Below are positions 10,985 through 22,117 of a stretch of 64,000 nt of DNA, piece by piece; within the stretch, counting starts at the first letter, position 1, and each line of letters starts with the position of its first letter. The stretch comes from Rhizophagus clarus. Lineage: Eukaryota; Glomeromycota; Glomeromycetes; Glomerales; Glomeraceae. The notes under the pieces were generated by a model. It was not told the origin of the DNA. It saw only the letters and a program-made list of their open reading frames with translations, and searched no databases. The stretch lies in the NCBI GenBank assembly GCA_015698045.1, contig BLAL01000197.1, positions 620,001 through 684,000 on the forward strand, read 5' to 3'. The position numbers and the translations under genes are program-made.

Positions 10985-11983
10985 ATGTGTGATAAACAAC
11001 TTAACTTTAGTTCATCAAACATTAATAGTTCATTAAATGATATTTCCCAAATTATTCAAAATTTTGATAAAATAAACATAAAAGAATTGGAACCTACAAC
11101 AAAAAATGTCAATAAAAATATTTTTGATGGAGATTTAAATATTATAATTGATGAATTGATTAATTTTATTCTTGATGGATTAAATGAAGGAAAAGATGAA
11201 GAAGTTGTAAAACATCATGTACTTAATTATGTTAATAAACACAAGTTAATGATACATGAATTTTATTATTGGCTTTTAAACAATCAAAATAATTCAAATT
11301 CTATTTATTTACTTGGATATTTTAATTATCATGGAATTGTAACCAATATTAACAAGAAAAAGGCAATTGAACTATATCAAAAAGCGGCAAAATTAGAAAA
11401 TTGTGTAGCTCAATTAATTCTTGCTAGTATGTATATTTATGGAAATGGTATTGATAAAAATTATGATTTAGCTTTTGAATTATCTAAAAAATTGGCAGAA
11501 AAGGGAATTCCGAATGCAATAAATAAGTTAGGATATTGTTATAACAATAAAATTGGAACAGAAATTAATGAACAAAAAGCATTCGAACTATATAAAAAAG
11601 CAGCAGATTTAGGAAATTCAACTGGAATAAGTAATTTAGGATGGTGTTATGATAAAGGAATTGGAACTGCTACTAATAAATCAAAAGCATTTGAACTGTA
11701 TCAAAAGGCAGCAGATTTAGGAAATTCATTTGGAATAAATAACTTAGGAGCTTATTATAAATATGGAGTTGTAACTGATGTTGATGAACAGAAAGCATTT
11801 GAATTATACCAAAAGGCAGCAAATTTAGGAAATCATTTGGCCCAATATAATCTTGCTTTAAAGTATGAAAATGGAGATGAAATTGAAAAAGACATAAACA
11901 AAGCGATTTATTGGTATAGTAAATCTGCTGAACAAGGATACAAATATGCTCAAAAAAAATTAAAAAAACTTTCAAAGAAGTAA
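10985..11983 (+). CDS. Sel1-repeat protein, 332 aa, single exon
   Basis: Leader MCDKQLNFSSSNINSS, then DISQIIQNFDKINIKELEPT and the conserved YWLLNNQNNSNSIYLLGYFN junction. About six Sel1 repeats follow, the central ones nearly identical (AFELYKKAADLGNSTGISNL and AFELYQKAADLGNSFGINNL). This indicates recent internal duplication. It ends with KAIYWYSKSAEQGYKYAQ and a Lys-rich tail. The leader begins MCDK rather than MSDK, a single-base change. The full-length frame has no break. A T-rich tract with 'ttttatttta' words follows the stop codon. Confidence 0.9.
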   Translation: MCDKQLNFSSSNINSSLNDISQIIQNFDKINIKELEPTTKNVNKNIFDGDLNIIIDELINFILDGLNEGKDEEVVKHHVLNYVNKHKLMIHEFYYWLLNNQNNSNSIYLLGYFNYHGIVTNINKKKAIELYQKAAKLENCVAQLILASMYIYGNGIDKNYDLAFELSKKLAEKGIPNAINKLGYCYNNKIGTEINEQKAFELYKKAADLGNSTGISNLGWCYDKGIGTATNKSKAFELYQKAADLGNSFGINNLGAYYKYGVVTDVDEQKAFELYQKAANLGNHLAQYNLALKYENGDEIEKDINKAIYWYSKSAEQGYKYAQKKLKKLSKK

Positions 11984-12390
11984 ATTATTTATTGTTGGTT
12001 TTATTTTATTTTATTTTATTTTTTTTTTTTGAATTCATTATCTATTAGGAAACATTACTTTCATCAAACAAATTGACAAGTTTCTACATTCGTAATATAA
12101 AAGGATATATATAATCTAACTTATTTATGGTTATTTAATATATTGAGTATTATAACTTTAGATTTAAAATAAAATTTGATATATATTGTTTAAATTTTAT
12201 TGTATCTATTAACAATTGTATAATACTTTTAATCAAATAACAGATAATAATAAAGATGGATGTTAAAAACACTGATGTTGTATGTATCTTCCAAAAACCA
12301 TACTAGATTTATTATAAACCCAACCTATTAACTCCATGAGATAATAAATAAAAATTAATTACATAAATATCTGGTATTACTTATCAATGT
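11984..12390. other. Spacer, no gene seen
   Basis: T-rich run at 12000-12030, then AT-rich DNA without coding signal. Confidence 0.4.
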
Positions 12391-13250
12391 CATAAAATAT
12401 TAGAAAATATGTTAAAAATTGCGACTCATACCAGAGAAGAGGAAAATCCCAAGCTCATCAATTACTACATTCAATGCCTGTACATTCATTTTTTTGCCAA
12501 GTGGGCATAGATTTTGTGAGACTCTTGCCAAAAACTTCTAATGGAAATAGATATATTATAGTCATTATGGATTATTTGACAAAATGACCTGAAGGAAAAG
12601 CTGCATCAAGAGGTACTGCAGAAGAAACTGAAAAATTTATCTATGAAGTCATTATATGTAGACACAGTTGCTTCCAGAAAATATGACAGATTGAGAAACA
12701 TATTTCAAAATCAAATAATTGATTGTTTAATTAAAAGATTTAAAATTAATCATTTATTATCAATGTCTTACCATCTTCAAACCAATGGATTAGTTGAATT
12801 TTTAGCTAAAATAGTTAAACAAGTAGAAGAATAGGGTGAATTCACTCAGCCAGTTTTAATTGCTTATCATATAAGTAAACAGTTAATTACAAAAATATCT
12901 TCTTTCTATTTAATATATGGTTGAAAAGCAAAATTACCAATTGATAATCTTATACAAAATGAAGAACAATTATCTAATAGGATTAGCAGATTAATTAATG
13001 AACTACCACGTAACAGAAAATCTATTCAACAAAGAATAAATTAATAACAAGTGAAACAAAATTACAACATGATTAGCAAATTATATCTTTTTAAATAGGA
13101 GTTAAGTTTTACTATACAACTAAAAAAGCAAAATAATGATCAGGAAATGAAAATACTTGGAACTTTTTATATTACTGTACAAATTGCCAGAAAATTATTA
13201 GAAGTTAGGTGCAAAAAATAATACAAAATTTATTAGATCAAGATTTTTTT
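12391..13250 (+). mobile_element. Degenerate Ty3/Gypsy integrase remnant
   Basis: Fragments in shifting frames match the plan of a retroviral-type integrase. First comes a zinc-binding end (CDSYQRRGK). Next is the catalytic core (VGIDFVRLLPKTSNGNRYII, then VIMDYLTK.PEGKAA). Then comes the SYHLQTNGLVE region expected near the third catalytic residue, and finally a C-terminal stretch (KAKLPIDNLIQNEEQLSNRI). There are several stops and frameshifts. Reverse transcriptase, RNase H and LTRs were not found nearby, so this is a fragment of an old insertion. Confidence 0.75.
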
Positions 13251-14853
13251 ATAGTTACATCATAGTTTATAGGAGAATTTATTGATTGGATTAATTAACT
13301 TGGATATAAATTAATTTAAATAACAGATACAAGCATACAAGCATAATCTACAAAAATAGAAATTAATAATAATTATAAATCTAAATTAATTTAGTATTAA
13401 TCTTAGTTTTACAAATAATCAACAAACATACAGTACATGATTCAACTTCCCGAAATAATTTATTGAAAAGTTATAAAATTTATAAAATTTTATTAGAAAA
13501 AAACTGATAACAAAAAAAAAAATTAATTAACATCCTCATAAATATTTATCTTTTCCTTTTCCTTCTCTTTATATCAAACTATAAAGATGACCCATATATG
13601 TTTACCCAAAATCTTTCAACATAAACTTTAATCTATACTCCACCCATATATTTCTTTTTTTAGGGCAGCCAAATTTTCGATTTGAAGCTAAAGACCCTTA
13701 ATGCCTCGTAAAATATTTAATTGAATTTCCAACTTTTTAATATACTGCTGCTGTTATTGTTGCTATTGCTAGTACTGCGCTACCAGCAAAATCTCAAGTT
13801 CATTTCTCTCTCTTGAATTTCTTCTTTAATTTTTTATTTTGTTATGCTAATGTGATGCCAAATCCGAAACTTCCTTAATATATGTTTTCTTTCTATAGTA
13901 TGAACATTACTACATTGAAGTTTAAAAAATTTTTGATGATAGTCTTACTGGATTTTCTGTTTCCATGATGAATAACAAGTAATGCAAAATGTAAGAAAAA
14001 AAAAAGGGGGAGAGAGAGAAGGAAAGGTAAAATGAAGAAAAAATTAATAATCAGAATGGATGTAACAATTCATTTTAAAGAAGAAGGAAGTGTAGCACAG
14101 CAGTGAAAAAAAAATTCAAAGTTTTCAATGGAGTTGAACAGAACTGTTGGCATAGTAAGCATGTGACCTTGTGGCAAAGTATATAGCCACCTTAGCCAAG
14201 CCATCTTAGCCTGTTATTTTGATATATTTAATATATTTGTTTTATTTGTTTTATTTGATTTATTTGATTTATTTTATTTATTTACTTAATTTATTAGTTT
14301 TCATTTTAAAATTATAATATATTTATTATATATATGTTTAGATTTATTTTATTTTGTATAAATATTTTAAACTTTCTTTTTACTTTTGTATCAATCAGTT
14401 AATGTATTGGAATTATTATTATCTAATTAACAAAATAATAAAGAAACTTCTTTATCCTATAAATGAACTGTTCTTTGTGAATAGCATGTCTTGTTAATTG
14501 GACTTGAGACATAACTATTGCATTCCTGTACCTGATTGATGAACTGACTAGAGTAACAATGGATATCCATATTGATATGCATTGATGCTTGCATTGTATT
14601 GACAACCATTTTATTTACATATTTGTCAATATCTGTGGAAAAACAAGTAAACATTTTGATAAAATTTATTTTAAATATTATTCATATTATTTCATCTTAA
14701 AATAAATGCATTTGCCATATTAACATTTTTTACTCTAATTAGCTAATTACACAAAAGTAATAGAAATTTGAAAAATTCCTAAATATGAATGTACTGTACT
14801 TGGGAATTGGGATAGAAACCCTTAAATTTAACTTACTTTTCATCCAAAGTCAT
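13251..14853. other. Long spacer, no gene seen
   Basis: AT-rich. A purine run lies at about 13990-14060 ('aaagggggagagagagaagg') and a TTTAT-type simple repeat at about 14215-14290. Short frames at 14423-14654 look random. Confidence 0.45.
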
Positions 14854-14902
14854 TATAAAATGAGGTTAAATTATTGATTTGCAGCTGCAGTATCACGTAT
14901 CA
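14854..14902 (+). promoter_or_regulatory. TATA-like box plus family promoter motif
   Basis: TATAAAA is at about 14854 and agctgcagtatcacgtatca at 14883-14902, about 79 bp before the ATG at 14981. Confidence 0.6.
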
Positions 14903-14980
14903 CAGTATATTTATATAAATAAATATGTTGCTGCAATGATTATATAAAGTACTTCTTTCCCTTCCTTTATTATTATTATA

Positions 14981-15883
14981 ATGTCTAATATACAATTTAA
15001 TTCGGATTATATTAATTCATCAAATTCTAATAATTCACTACATGGTTTTTTTCAAATTATTCAAAATTTCGATAAGATGAACATAAGAGAAATAGAACCT
15101 ACAGCAAAAAATATCAATGAAAATATTTTTGAAGAAGATTTGGGTATTGTAATTGATGAATTGGTTAATTTAATTTTTAAAGAACTAAACAAAGGAAAAG
15201 CTGAAGAAGTATTAAAGTGTCATGTGCTTAACTATATTAATAGTCACAAGATAATATTGCAAGAAATTTATGATTGTCTATTAAACAACCAATATAATAA
15301 TTCAAATTCAATCTGTTTGCTTGGATATTTTAATTATTATGGAATTGGAATTAATATTAATAAGAAAAGGGCAGCTGAATTATATCAAAAAGCAACATTG
15401 TTGGGAAATAATGTAGCTCAATTGAATCTCGCTGATATGTATATTCATGGAAATGGTATTAATACATGTAGTGAATTGGCTTTTGGTTTATATAAAAAAT
15501 TAGCAGATAAAGAAGTACCATATGCAATAGATAAATTGGGATATTGTTATGAGATGGGAATTGGAACTGGAACTAATTGGAAGAGAGCAGTTGAGTTGTA
15601 TCAAAAGGCAGCTGATTTAGGAAATTCAACTGGAATGAACAACTTAGGTGATTGTTATCATAATGGATTTGGGACTAATATTGATGATCAGAAAGCATTT
15701 GAACTTTACCAAAAGGCTGCAAATTTAGACAATTTTTTTGCCCAATATAAACTTGCTTTAATGTATGAAAGTGGAAACGGGATTGAAAAAAACATAGCTC
15801 ATGCAATCTATTGGTATAAAAAATCTGCCAAACAAGGATACATATATGCTCAAAATCATTTGAAGAAATTTATAGCAGTATAA
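14981..15883 (+). CDS. Sel1-repeat protein, 300 aa, single exon
   Basis: Leader MSNIQFNSDYINSSNSNNSL, then FFQIIQNFDKMNIREIEPTA and the junction CLLNNQYNNSNSICLLGYFN, which carries one extra Asn relative to sisters. About five Sel1 repeats follow, the last two being KRAVELYQKAADLGNSTGMN and QKAFELYQKAANLDNFFAQY. It ends HAIYWYKKSAKQGYIYAQNH. The leader is most similar to that of the next gene (16320), with the shared words NSSLHGFF and NLLHDFF, so the two are probably a recent tandem pair. No signal peptide is seen. Confidence 0.9.
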   Translation: MSNIQFNSDYINSSNSNNSLHGFFQIIQNFDKMNIREIEPTAKNINENIFEEDLGIVIDELVNLIFKELNKGKAEEVLKCHVLNYINSHKIILQEIYDCLLNNQYNNSNSICLLGYFNYYGIGININKKRAAELYQKATLLGNNVAQLNLADMYIHGNGINTCSELAFGLYKKLADKEVPYAIDKLGYCYEMGIGTGTNWKRAVELYQKAADLGNSTGMNNLGDCYHNGFGTNIDDQKAFELYQKAANLDNFFAQYKLALMYESGNGIEKNIAHAIYWYKKSAKQGYIYAQNHLKKFIAV

Positions 15884-16227
15884 AGAAGTAAATTACATTG
15901 TATCTTTTATCTGCTAATTGGGTACTTTTCATAATAAAGAAAATTAGTTTATTCAATTTATTTATTAAATAATATTAATAATTGCTCAATTTATTTTTTT
16001 TTTTTTCGATAATGAAATGTCAAATGTATTATTGATTTTTTTTTTTTATTTTCAAGGACAAGATTTTTCTGAATAATAGATACTGTTGGTTATTTTTTAC
16101 TAAGTTTAAATAATTAATTTTTTTTATTAAATAACTAATTTGTTACGCCAATCGCCGTACGGAATATTAATTGATATTACACAATATGCGGTGATCTAAT
16201 ACAACAACTGATTTTCATGATTTACAG
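15884..16227. other. Spacer between tandem Sel1 genes
   Basis: AT-rich with long T runs. No gene seen. Confidence 0.4.
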
Positions 16228-16250
16228 TACGCTGTAGTATCACCATACAT
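16228..16250 (+). promoter_or_regulatory. Family promoter motif for the 16320 gene
   Basis: tacgctgtagtatcaccata begins at 16228 and the motif ends about 70 bp before the ATG. No TATAAA was seen at the expected place. Confidence 0.6.
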
Positions 16251-16319
16251 TTAAATAAATGAGTTGCGAAAATCATTACACAAGGTTATCTTTACTTTCT
16301 CCTTTTCTTTATTATTAAA

Positions 16320-17321
16320 ATGTCTAATATATTTAATACTGATTATGTTGATCTATCAAGCTCTAATAATTTATTACATGATTTTTTTCAAATTATTCAA
16401 AATTTTGACAAAATGAATATAAAAGAAATGGAACCTACGATCAAAAATATCAATAAAAATATTTTTGATGGGGATTTAAGTATTGCAGTTGATGAATTGG
16501 TTAATCTTATTTTTAAAGGATTAAACGAAGGAAAAGATGAAGAAGTATTAAAGCGTCATGTGCTTAATTATATTAATAATCACAATATAATATTGCAAGA
16601 AATTTATGATTGGCTTTTAAATAACCAATGTAATTCAAATTCAATTTGTCTACTTGGATATTTTAATTTTTATGGAATTGAAGTTAACGTTAATAGGCAA
16701 ATAGCAATTGAATTATATCATAAAGCAGCAAAATCGGAAAATAATGTGGCTCAATTAAATCTTGCTAATATATATATTTATGGAAAAGGTACTGATAAAA
16801 ATTATGATTTAGCGTTTAAATTAGCTAAAAATTTGGCAGAAAAAGATGTTCCTAATGCGATAAATAAATTGGGATATTGTTATAATAATGGTATTGGAAC
16901 TGATGTTAATGAACAAAAAGCGTTTGAATTATATAAAAAAGCAGCAGATTTAGGAAGTTCAGCCGCAATGAGTAATTTAGGATGGTGTTATGATAAAGGA
17001 ACTGGGACCGTTGTTGATAAATCAAAAGCATTTGAATTATTTCAAATGTCAGCGAATCTGGGAAATTCTTATGGATTAAATAATTTAGGATGGTTCTATG
17101 AAGGAGTCGGAACTGATGCTGATAAACAGAAAGCATTTGAATTATATCAAAAGGCAGCAAATAATGGAAATTATATAGCTCAATATAATCTTGCTTTACT
17201 TTATGAAAATGGTAATGGAACTGAAAAGGATATTAGTCAAGCAATTTATTGGTACAACGCATCTGCTGAAAATGGATACCCATACGCTAAACATAAATTA
17301 GAAGAACTTTTAGATGTATAA
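16320..17321 (+). CDS. Sel1-repeat protein, 333 aa, single exon
   Basis: Leader MSNIFNTDYVDLSSSNNLLH and FFQIIQNFDKMNIKEMEPTI. The junction is DWLLNNQCNSNSICLLGYFN, followed by about six Sel1 repeats. One repeat is a residue short (NLGWFYEGVGTDADKQKAFE), which would distort the loop between helices. It ends QAIYWYNASAENGYPYAKHK. Likely paralogue of the 14981 gene by local duplication, with one more repeat. Confidence 0.9.
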   Translation: MSNIFNTDYVDLSSSNNLLHDFFQIIQNFDKMNIKEMEPTIKNINKNIFDGDLSIAVDELVNLIFKGLNEGKDEEVLKRHVLNYINNHNIILQEIYDWLLNNQCNSNSICLLGYFNFYGIEVNVNRQIAIELYHKAAKSENNVAQLNLANIYIYGKGTDKNYDLAFKLAKNLAEKDVPNAINKLGYCYNNGIGTDVNEQKAFELYKKAADLGSSAAMSNLGWCYDKGTGTVVDKSKAFELFQMSANLGNSYGLNNLGWFYEGVGTDADKQKAFELYQKAANNGNYIAQYNLALLYENGNGTEKDISQAIYWYNASAENGYPYAKHKLEELLDV

Positions 17322-17671
17322 ATTATATTAGCCTTTTGCTATGTATCAAATTGGTTTATCATTATTCTAATTTTTTTTTTTTTTTTTAGAATTTTTTTTT
17401 AAATAAATTGAACATTTTTTATTTTTTAAATAAATTATAATAAATTACTTTAAAGTAAATAAAAAAAAAAAAAATATTTTTTTTTTTATTTCTAAAAGTG
17501 GTATATGTATTATAATTTATTCGCTAACATGATTTCAAAATTGTTGAGCTTAGCGCTATGTGGCTATGGTACCCGTAAAATTGTCATACTATTAATGTAC
17601 TACATTGGTGATCATTCTTAATTGACATACTTATTAGACTTATAAGCAAATCACGCTGTAGATCCAATGGA
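17322..17671. other. Spacer with a weak promoter-motif match at its end
   Basis: Long A and T runs. acgctgtagatccaatgg at 17653-17670 lies about 82 bp before the next ATG, matching the first half of the family motif only. Confidence 0.35.
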
Positions 17672-17752
17672 ACACAAGCGCTCCATGATACATAAATAAA
17701 TTAAAGATTACATCATAAAGTTTTTTTTTCCTTCTTACTCCTTGTTATTACA

Positions 17753-18655
17753 ATGTCTGATAAGCAACTTAATTCTGATAACATTGTTTTATTAAAAATT
17801 CATCGTAATTCATCATATGAGCTTTCTCAAACTATTCAAAACTTCAATAAAATGATTATAAAAGAAATAGAACCTACAACTAAAAATATCAATGAAAATA
17901 TTTTTGATGGAGATTTAAGTATTATAATTAATGAATTAATCAATCTTATTTTTAAAGGATTAAACGAAGGAAAAGATGAAGAAATATTAAAGCATCATGT
18001 TCTTAATTACATTAATAATTATAAGATAATTTCACAAGAAATTTATAATTGGCTTTCAAATAATCAAAATAATTCAAATTCTATTTATTTACTTGGATAT
18101 TTTATTTATTATGGAATTGGAACTGATTCGAACAAGCAAAAGGCATTTGAATTATATCATAAAGCCGCGGCATTAGAAAATAGTGTAGCACAATTAGTTC
18201 TCATTGATGCATATATTCTTGGAAAAGGTGTTTATAAAAATTATAATTTGGCTTTTGAATTATCCAAAAAATTAGCAGATGAAGAATGTGTATGCGGAAT
18301 AAATAGTTTAGGCTATTGTTATGAAGAAGGAATTGGAACTGATATTAATGATCAAAAGGCATTTGAATTGTATCAAAAAGCGGCAAATTTAGGAGATTCA
18401 AATGGAATTTATAACTTGGCATATTGTTATTATTATGGAATTGGAACTGATGTTAATAATCAGAAAGCATTTCAATTACATCAAAAGGCTGCAAATTTAG
18501 GTCTTCATTATGCTCAATATAATCTCGCTTTAAAGTATGAGAATGGAGATGGTGTTAAAAAAGATATAGATAAAGCAATATACTGGTACAAAAAATCTGC
18601 TGAACAAGAAAATAAAGTTGCTCAACATAAATTAAAAGTACTTTTAAAAGAATAA
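17753..18655 (+). CDS. Sel1-repeat protein, 300 aa, single exon
   Basis: Leader MSDKQLNSDNIVLLKIHRNS differs from sisters. Next come ELSQTIQNFNKMIIKEIEPT, the junction NWLSNNQNNSNSIYLLGYFI and about five Sel1 repeats. It ends KAIYWYKKSAEQENKVAQHK. The frame is intact. The promoter motif upstream is poorly preserved, so expression may differ from the group. Confidence 0.9.
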   Translation: MSDKQLNSDNIVLLKIHRNSSYELSQTIQNFNKMIIKEIEPTTKNINENIFDGDLSIIINELINLIFKGLNEGKDEEILKHHVLNYINNYKIISQEIYNWLSNNQNNSNSIYLLGYFIYYGIGTDSNKQKAFELYHKAAALENSVAQLVLIDAYILGKGVYKNYNLAFELSKKLADEECVCGINSLGYCYEEGIGTDINDQKAFELYQKAANLGDSNGIYNLAYCYYYGIGTDVNNQKAFQLHQKAANLGLHYAQYNLALKYENGDGVKKDIDKAIYWYKKSAEQENKVAQHKLKVLLKE

Positions 18656-18880
18656 TTTTATAGTTTACTATCTTTTATACATCAGTTAACTTACCGTCGC
18701 TTATTAGATCATTTTAAAGTATTAAACAGAAATTAAGAATTAAGTATATATATTTTCTAATAAAAATAGATTTTTCTTTTGTTTTTAATTGTTGTTCTTT
18801 ATTATATGCAGTAGATGTTAGAAAATTGTAAACAAAGGTATATGAAAGATAATATTTATTAGTTGGTATATGATTCTTTG

Positions 18881-19225
18881 TTACGATGATAATTTTTCAA
18901 CTGTCTCGAGCAATGCCTTGTAGAATAAATTGTCATCTAAAACTAAGTAATAAAAAACTATAGCAAAGACTAAGAAAAAAACCATTTGAAAACTATCAAT
19001 ATTTTTATAAAATAAAATACTAGTAAAGATACGAATGCCATAACTAGTATATAAACTAATATGCAATATATCCAACAAAACCAACATATTCTCTGATCAT
19101 CCCACGACAAATAATTTTAATTTTTTTCGTGCCCTTTGTAGATATTGCTCATATGTAATATGATTATTTTCTCCATATATATTAGCAAACCCACAATAAT
19201 CGAATATAATGTTTATATAATTTAT
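18881..19225 (-). pseudogene. Fragment of a membrane-protein gene, unrecognised
   Basis: About 115 codons read with a single in-frame TGA near 19098. The amino side is hydrophilic (ANIYGENNHITYEQYLQRAR, then KKLKLFVVG). The carboxy side has two hydrophobic segments (YGIRIFTSILFYK and MVFFLVFAIVFYYLVL) and ends LLETVEKLSS. The family is not recognised. It has no start and a premature stop, so it is most likely a decayed 3' piece of a larger gene. Confidence 0.4.
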
Positions 19226-19383
19226 GATATGTGATTAGTTTAAATAATTTAGTAATTTATAATTTTATAGCCTTAAATTTATTTGGATAAATCCTTTAAA
19301 ATTAGAAAAGCTAGATCATTATTAATTTATATTAGCATAATATATAATTTAATAGTTTTTTTACAACTTTCATAATTTATGCT

Positions 19384-19740
19384 TTATTTTTCTTGACTAA
19401 CTAGAAAAGATATTGCGGAACCCAATGACTTTATATCACAAACTATATAATCTAAACATTCAATTTCCATAATTTCATCCAATTTTTCACTATTTTCTAA
19501 GATTTCATTTACTTTTTTACTAGTAAAATCATGTAAGCAACTTTTATGATATGCTTCCGGATAAGATTCAGTAATATCTTTATTTCCAATTGGTGCATTT
19601 ATAAATTCTACGATAATGCTTTTGAATTCTTTACTAATTTCATTACCATTAAATTCATCATCATCATTAATTCCATCATCATTAACTTCATCATCACTAA
19701 CTTCATTATTATCAATTTTATCCGCGCATCCAGATGCGTC
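19384..19740 (-). pseudogene. C-terminal fragment resembling tails of fungal kinase-like proteins
   Basis: An open frame of about 118 codons with no ATG at its head. A polypyrimidine-AG stretch upstream (ttatttttctttag) could be a splice acceptor. The first part is Asp/Glu/Asn-rich (DNNEVSDDEVNDDGINDDDE). It is followed by YPEAYHKSCLHDFTSKKVNE, a pattern I associate with the tails of Rhizophagus kinase-family proteins. No kinase domain lies upstream, where a polypurine tract and a hAT element begin. Partial gene or pseudogene; the family assignment is from memory of the pattern. Confidence 0.4.
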
Positions 19741-19789
19741 TAAAGAAAAATAAAGGTCAAAACGCTAGTAACAAAGTTTGAAGGGCGAA

Positions 19790-19985
19790 ACGAAAAAAAA
19801 AACCCTAGAAAGAACGGCTTTTTTGAAAAAAGAAGTTCGATTTAAGTAGAAAGAAAGAGGAAAAAAAAATTAAAAGAGAAAGAAAGATGAGGGAAATGGA
19901 AGACAGAAAAGAGGGAAAGTGGAATACAAAAGAGAGAGAGGGGAAGACGAAAGAGAGAAAAGGAGGAAAACAAAGAGAAAGTTTA
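19790..19985. repeat. Polypurine (GA-rich) tract
   Basis: Nearly 200 bp of almost pure A/G on the plus strand (e.g. 'aaaagagagagaggggaaga'). Similar tracts occur at about 42485-42600 and, shorter, at about 13990. Noncoding. Confidence 0.7.
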
Positions 19986-20009
19986 AGCTTTTTTTTAAAT
20001 TTAAATTAA

Positions 20010-20559
20010 ACTGCAGCTAGGGATGAAAGAGACTCAATCGGTTCTATTTCGGTTTTTCATCGGATCAACTTTTCAACTTTAATTTTCATTGCATATTAGG
20101 CCAGTTCAATTCTGATTGTTCGGATTTTTGATCACAAAATCCATTAACCAATCCGAGTTGGCTGATCACTGGTCGCAAAATTTCTAACAATAACCAATTA
20201 ACACGTTTGTTTTTGTTTATTTTTAGATTGCGATCAAAAACTCTACTTTTTTTACAGGTCGGTAAAATCGGGTCACTGATCAAGTTGCACAATTTCATCA
20301 CCCAATAAATATCAGCCAAAAACCCGACCAAAAATCCGATCAATCGAATTGAACTCGGTTTAATTTCAAGTTAATAAAATAATTTCTCTTGTAAATTTTC
20401 TTTTTTTTTTTTAATTATTATAAAAAAAATGTGTCACTTATCTCTAATAAAATTTTTAGCTATATTCTGTAAGTTCGGAATCCGCCAGATTTAAGATCGG
20501 TTTGATTTGAAAACCGCTCGAAATCACGTGATTTGAGCCGACCCATCCCTAACTGCAAT
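20010..20559. mobile_element. hAT-like nonautonomous element, 534 bp
   Basis: The ends are tagggatg (20018) and catcccta (20551), the standard outer sequence of many hAT elements. Flanks actgcagc (20010-20017) and actgcaat (20552-20559) match at 6 of 8 positions, fitting an aged 8-bp target duplication. The interior is GC-richer than the host ('gccgacccatccct') and encodes nothing. Part of the interior (20094-20240) recurs at 61306-61427. Confidence 0.65.
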
Positions 20560-21283
20560 ATATACAGAAACGTGTATTTTCGACTAATCTAAATAATCTC
20601 TAGACTATTGGTGAGCTTTTGATTATGATAAGGATATACAGTATAAATTAACGACTTACATAGTATTTTAAGTAGTATGAAATTTGTCTTAATAATTATA
20701 TTAGTTTGATTTATTCATTTTAAAGCCCAAATCTTAAATCCTAATGAGATGTTTTTGAAGCAATATATTAAAAATAAATTATTAACACAAAAAAGAGAAA
20801 AAAAATTGCAAGCCATCTCTCAATTTATTTAGAAAGAACGAAATTATTTTGAAAATGAGAATATGACACCTCTCAGCGAAAAATTCAACTCCCTAAATAT
20901 TGGTTGTTACACACGTATAATTTTATATCAGATTCGTAGTTATTTTATTGTAAAATACTAATTAAGAGGTTATTTAGTTTATTTATTAAATTTACAATCT
21001 TAAATATGAATAAAATATAAAAACAAATTCCGTTAACTTTAACACATCGGGATTAATTTGACTAAAGAAATTCTAGCCAATAAAATACATCCATTCAAAG
21101 AAATTGCATCGGTAAATTTCTAATAAAATAATTTCTTCACTAAAACTATAAATAAGACAATACGCTTCAAAATTTTTTATATCATAAATAATAAAAAATT
21201 TTGGAATATATGTAGTGACAACATAATCTAACGATAAAGTAATTTCTAATAAATTCTACTACCTAAGAAATATGGAAATTATT
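20560..21283. other. Spacer, no gene seen
   Basis: AT-rich DNA downstream of a convergent Sel1 gene. No frame or repeat stands out. Confidence 0.4.
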
Positions 21284-22117
21284 TCATTGTAAGTACTTAA
21301 ATTTATATTGAGCATCATGGAGTCCTTGATCAGCAGATTTTTTGTACCAATAAATTGCTTTATCTATATCTCTTTTAATCCCATCTCCTTTCTCATACTT
21401 TAAAGCAAGATTATATTGAGCCAAATCATTATTTAAAATTGCTGACTTTTTATATAATTCAAATCCCTTTTGTTTGTCAACAGCAGTTCCAATTCCAGAG
21501 TAATAACAATAACCTAAATTATTCATACCAGTCGAATTTCCTAAATCTGCCGCCTTTCGATAAAATTCATACGCTTTTTGTAAATCAACACTGGTTCCAA
21601 TTCCTTTTTCATAACAATATCCTAACTTATTTATTCCACTCGGAAATCCATTTTCCGCCAATTTTTTTGATAATTCATAAGCTCTATTGCTATCTTTTTT
21701 AACACCACTTCCACAAATATACATTTCAGCAAGGTCTAATTGAGCCACATAATTTTGTAATTCCATTGCTTTTTGATATAATTCGAATGCTCTTTGTTTA
21801 TTAGCACTGACTCCAATTCCATAATAATTAAAATATCCAAGTAAATAAATAGAATTTGGATTATTTTGATTATTTAAAAGATAATAATAGATTTCTTGTG
21901 AAATTATCTCATGATCATTCATATATTTAAGAAATTTATCCTTTACTATTTCTTTGTATACACCTTCGTTTAGTTCGTTGAAAATAAATTCAACCAACTT
22001 ATCAATTAATACATCAAAAATATTTTTATTGATATTATCGATTGTAGGTTCTATTTCATTTATATTTATTTTGTTAAAATTTTGAATAATTTGAGAAAAT
22101 ACGTGTAAGTTAGACAT
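21284..22117 (-). CDS. Sel1-repeat protein, 277 aa, single exon, minus strand
   Basis: Shortest intact member. The Ser/Asn leader is almost absent (MSNLHVFSQIIQNFNKININ). The acidic EEDLSIV stretch after the EPT signature is reduced (NIFDVLIDKLVEFIFNELNE), a small in-frame deletion. The junction YYLLNNQNNPNSIYLLGYFN and about five Sel1 repeats follow, ending KAIYWYKKSADQGLHDAQYK. No convincing copy of the family promoter motif was found 60-100 bp upstream, so this gene may be regulated differently. Confidence 0.9.
   Translation of the reverse strand: MSNLHVFSQIIQNFNKININEIEPTIDNINKNIFDVLIDKLVEFIFNELNEGVYKEIVKDKFLKYMNDHEIISQEIYYYLLNNQNNPNSIYLLGYFNYYGIGVSANKQRAFELYQKAMELQNYVAQLDLAEMYICGSGVKKDSNRAYELSKKLAENGFPSGINKLGYCYEKGIGTSVDLQKAYEFYRKAADLGNSTGMNNLGYCYYSGIGTAVDKQKGFELYKKSAILNNDLAQYNLALKYEKGDGIKRDIDKAIYWYKKSADQGLHDAQYKFKYLQ

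Noticed and set aside
20086-20343. 85-codon minus-strand frame
   Set aside because: Lies entirely within the hAT-like element and has no transposase motif.
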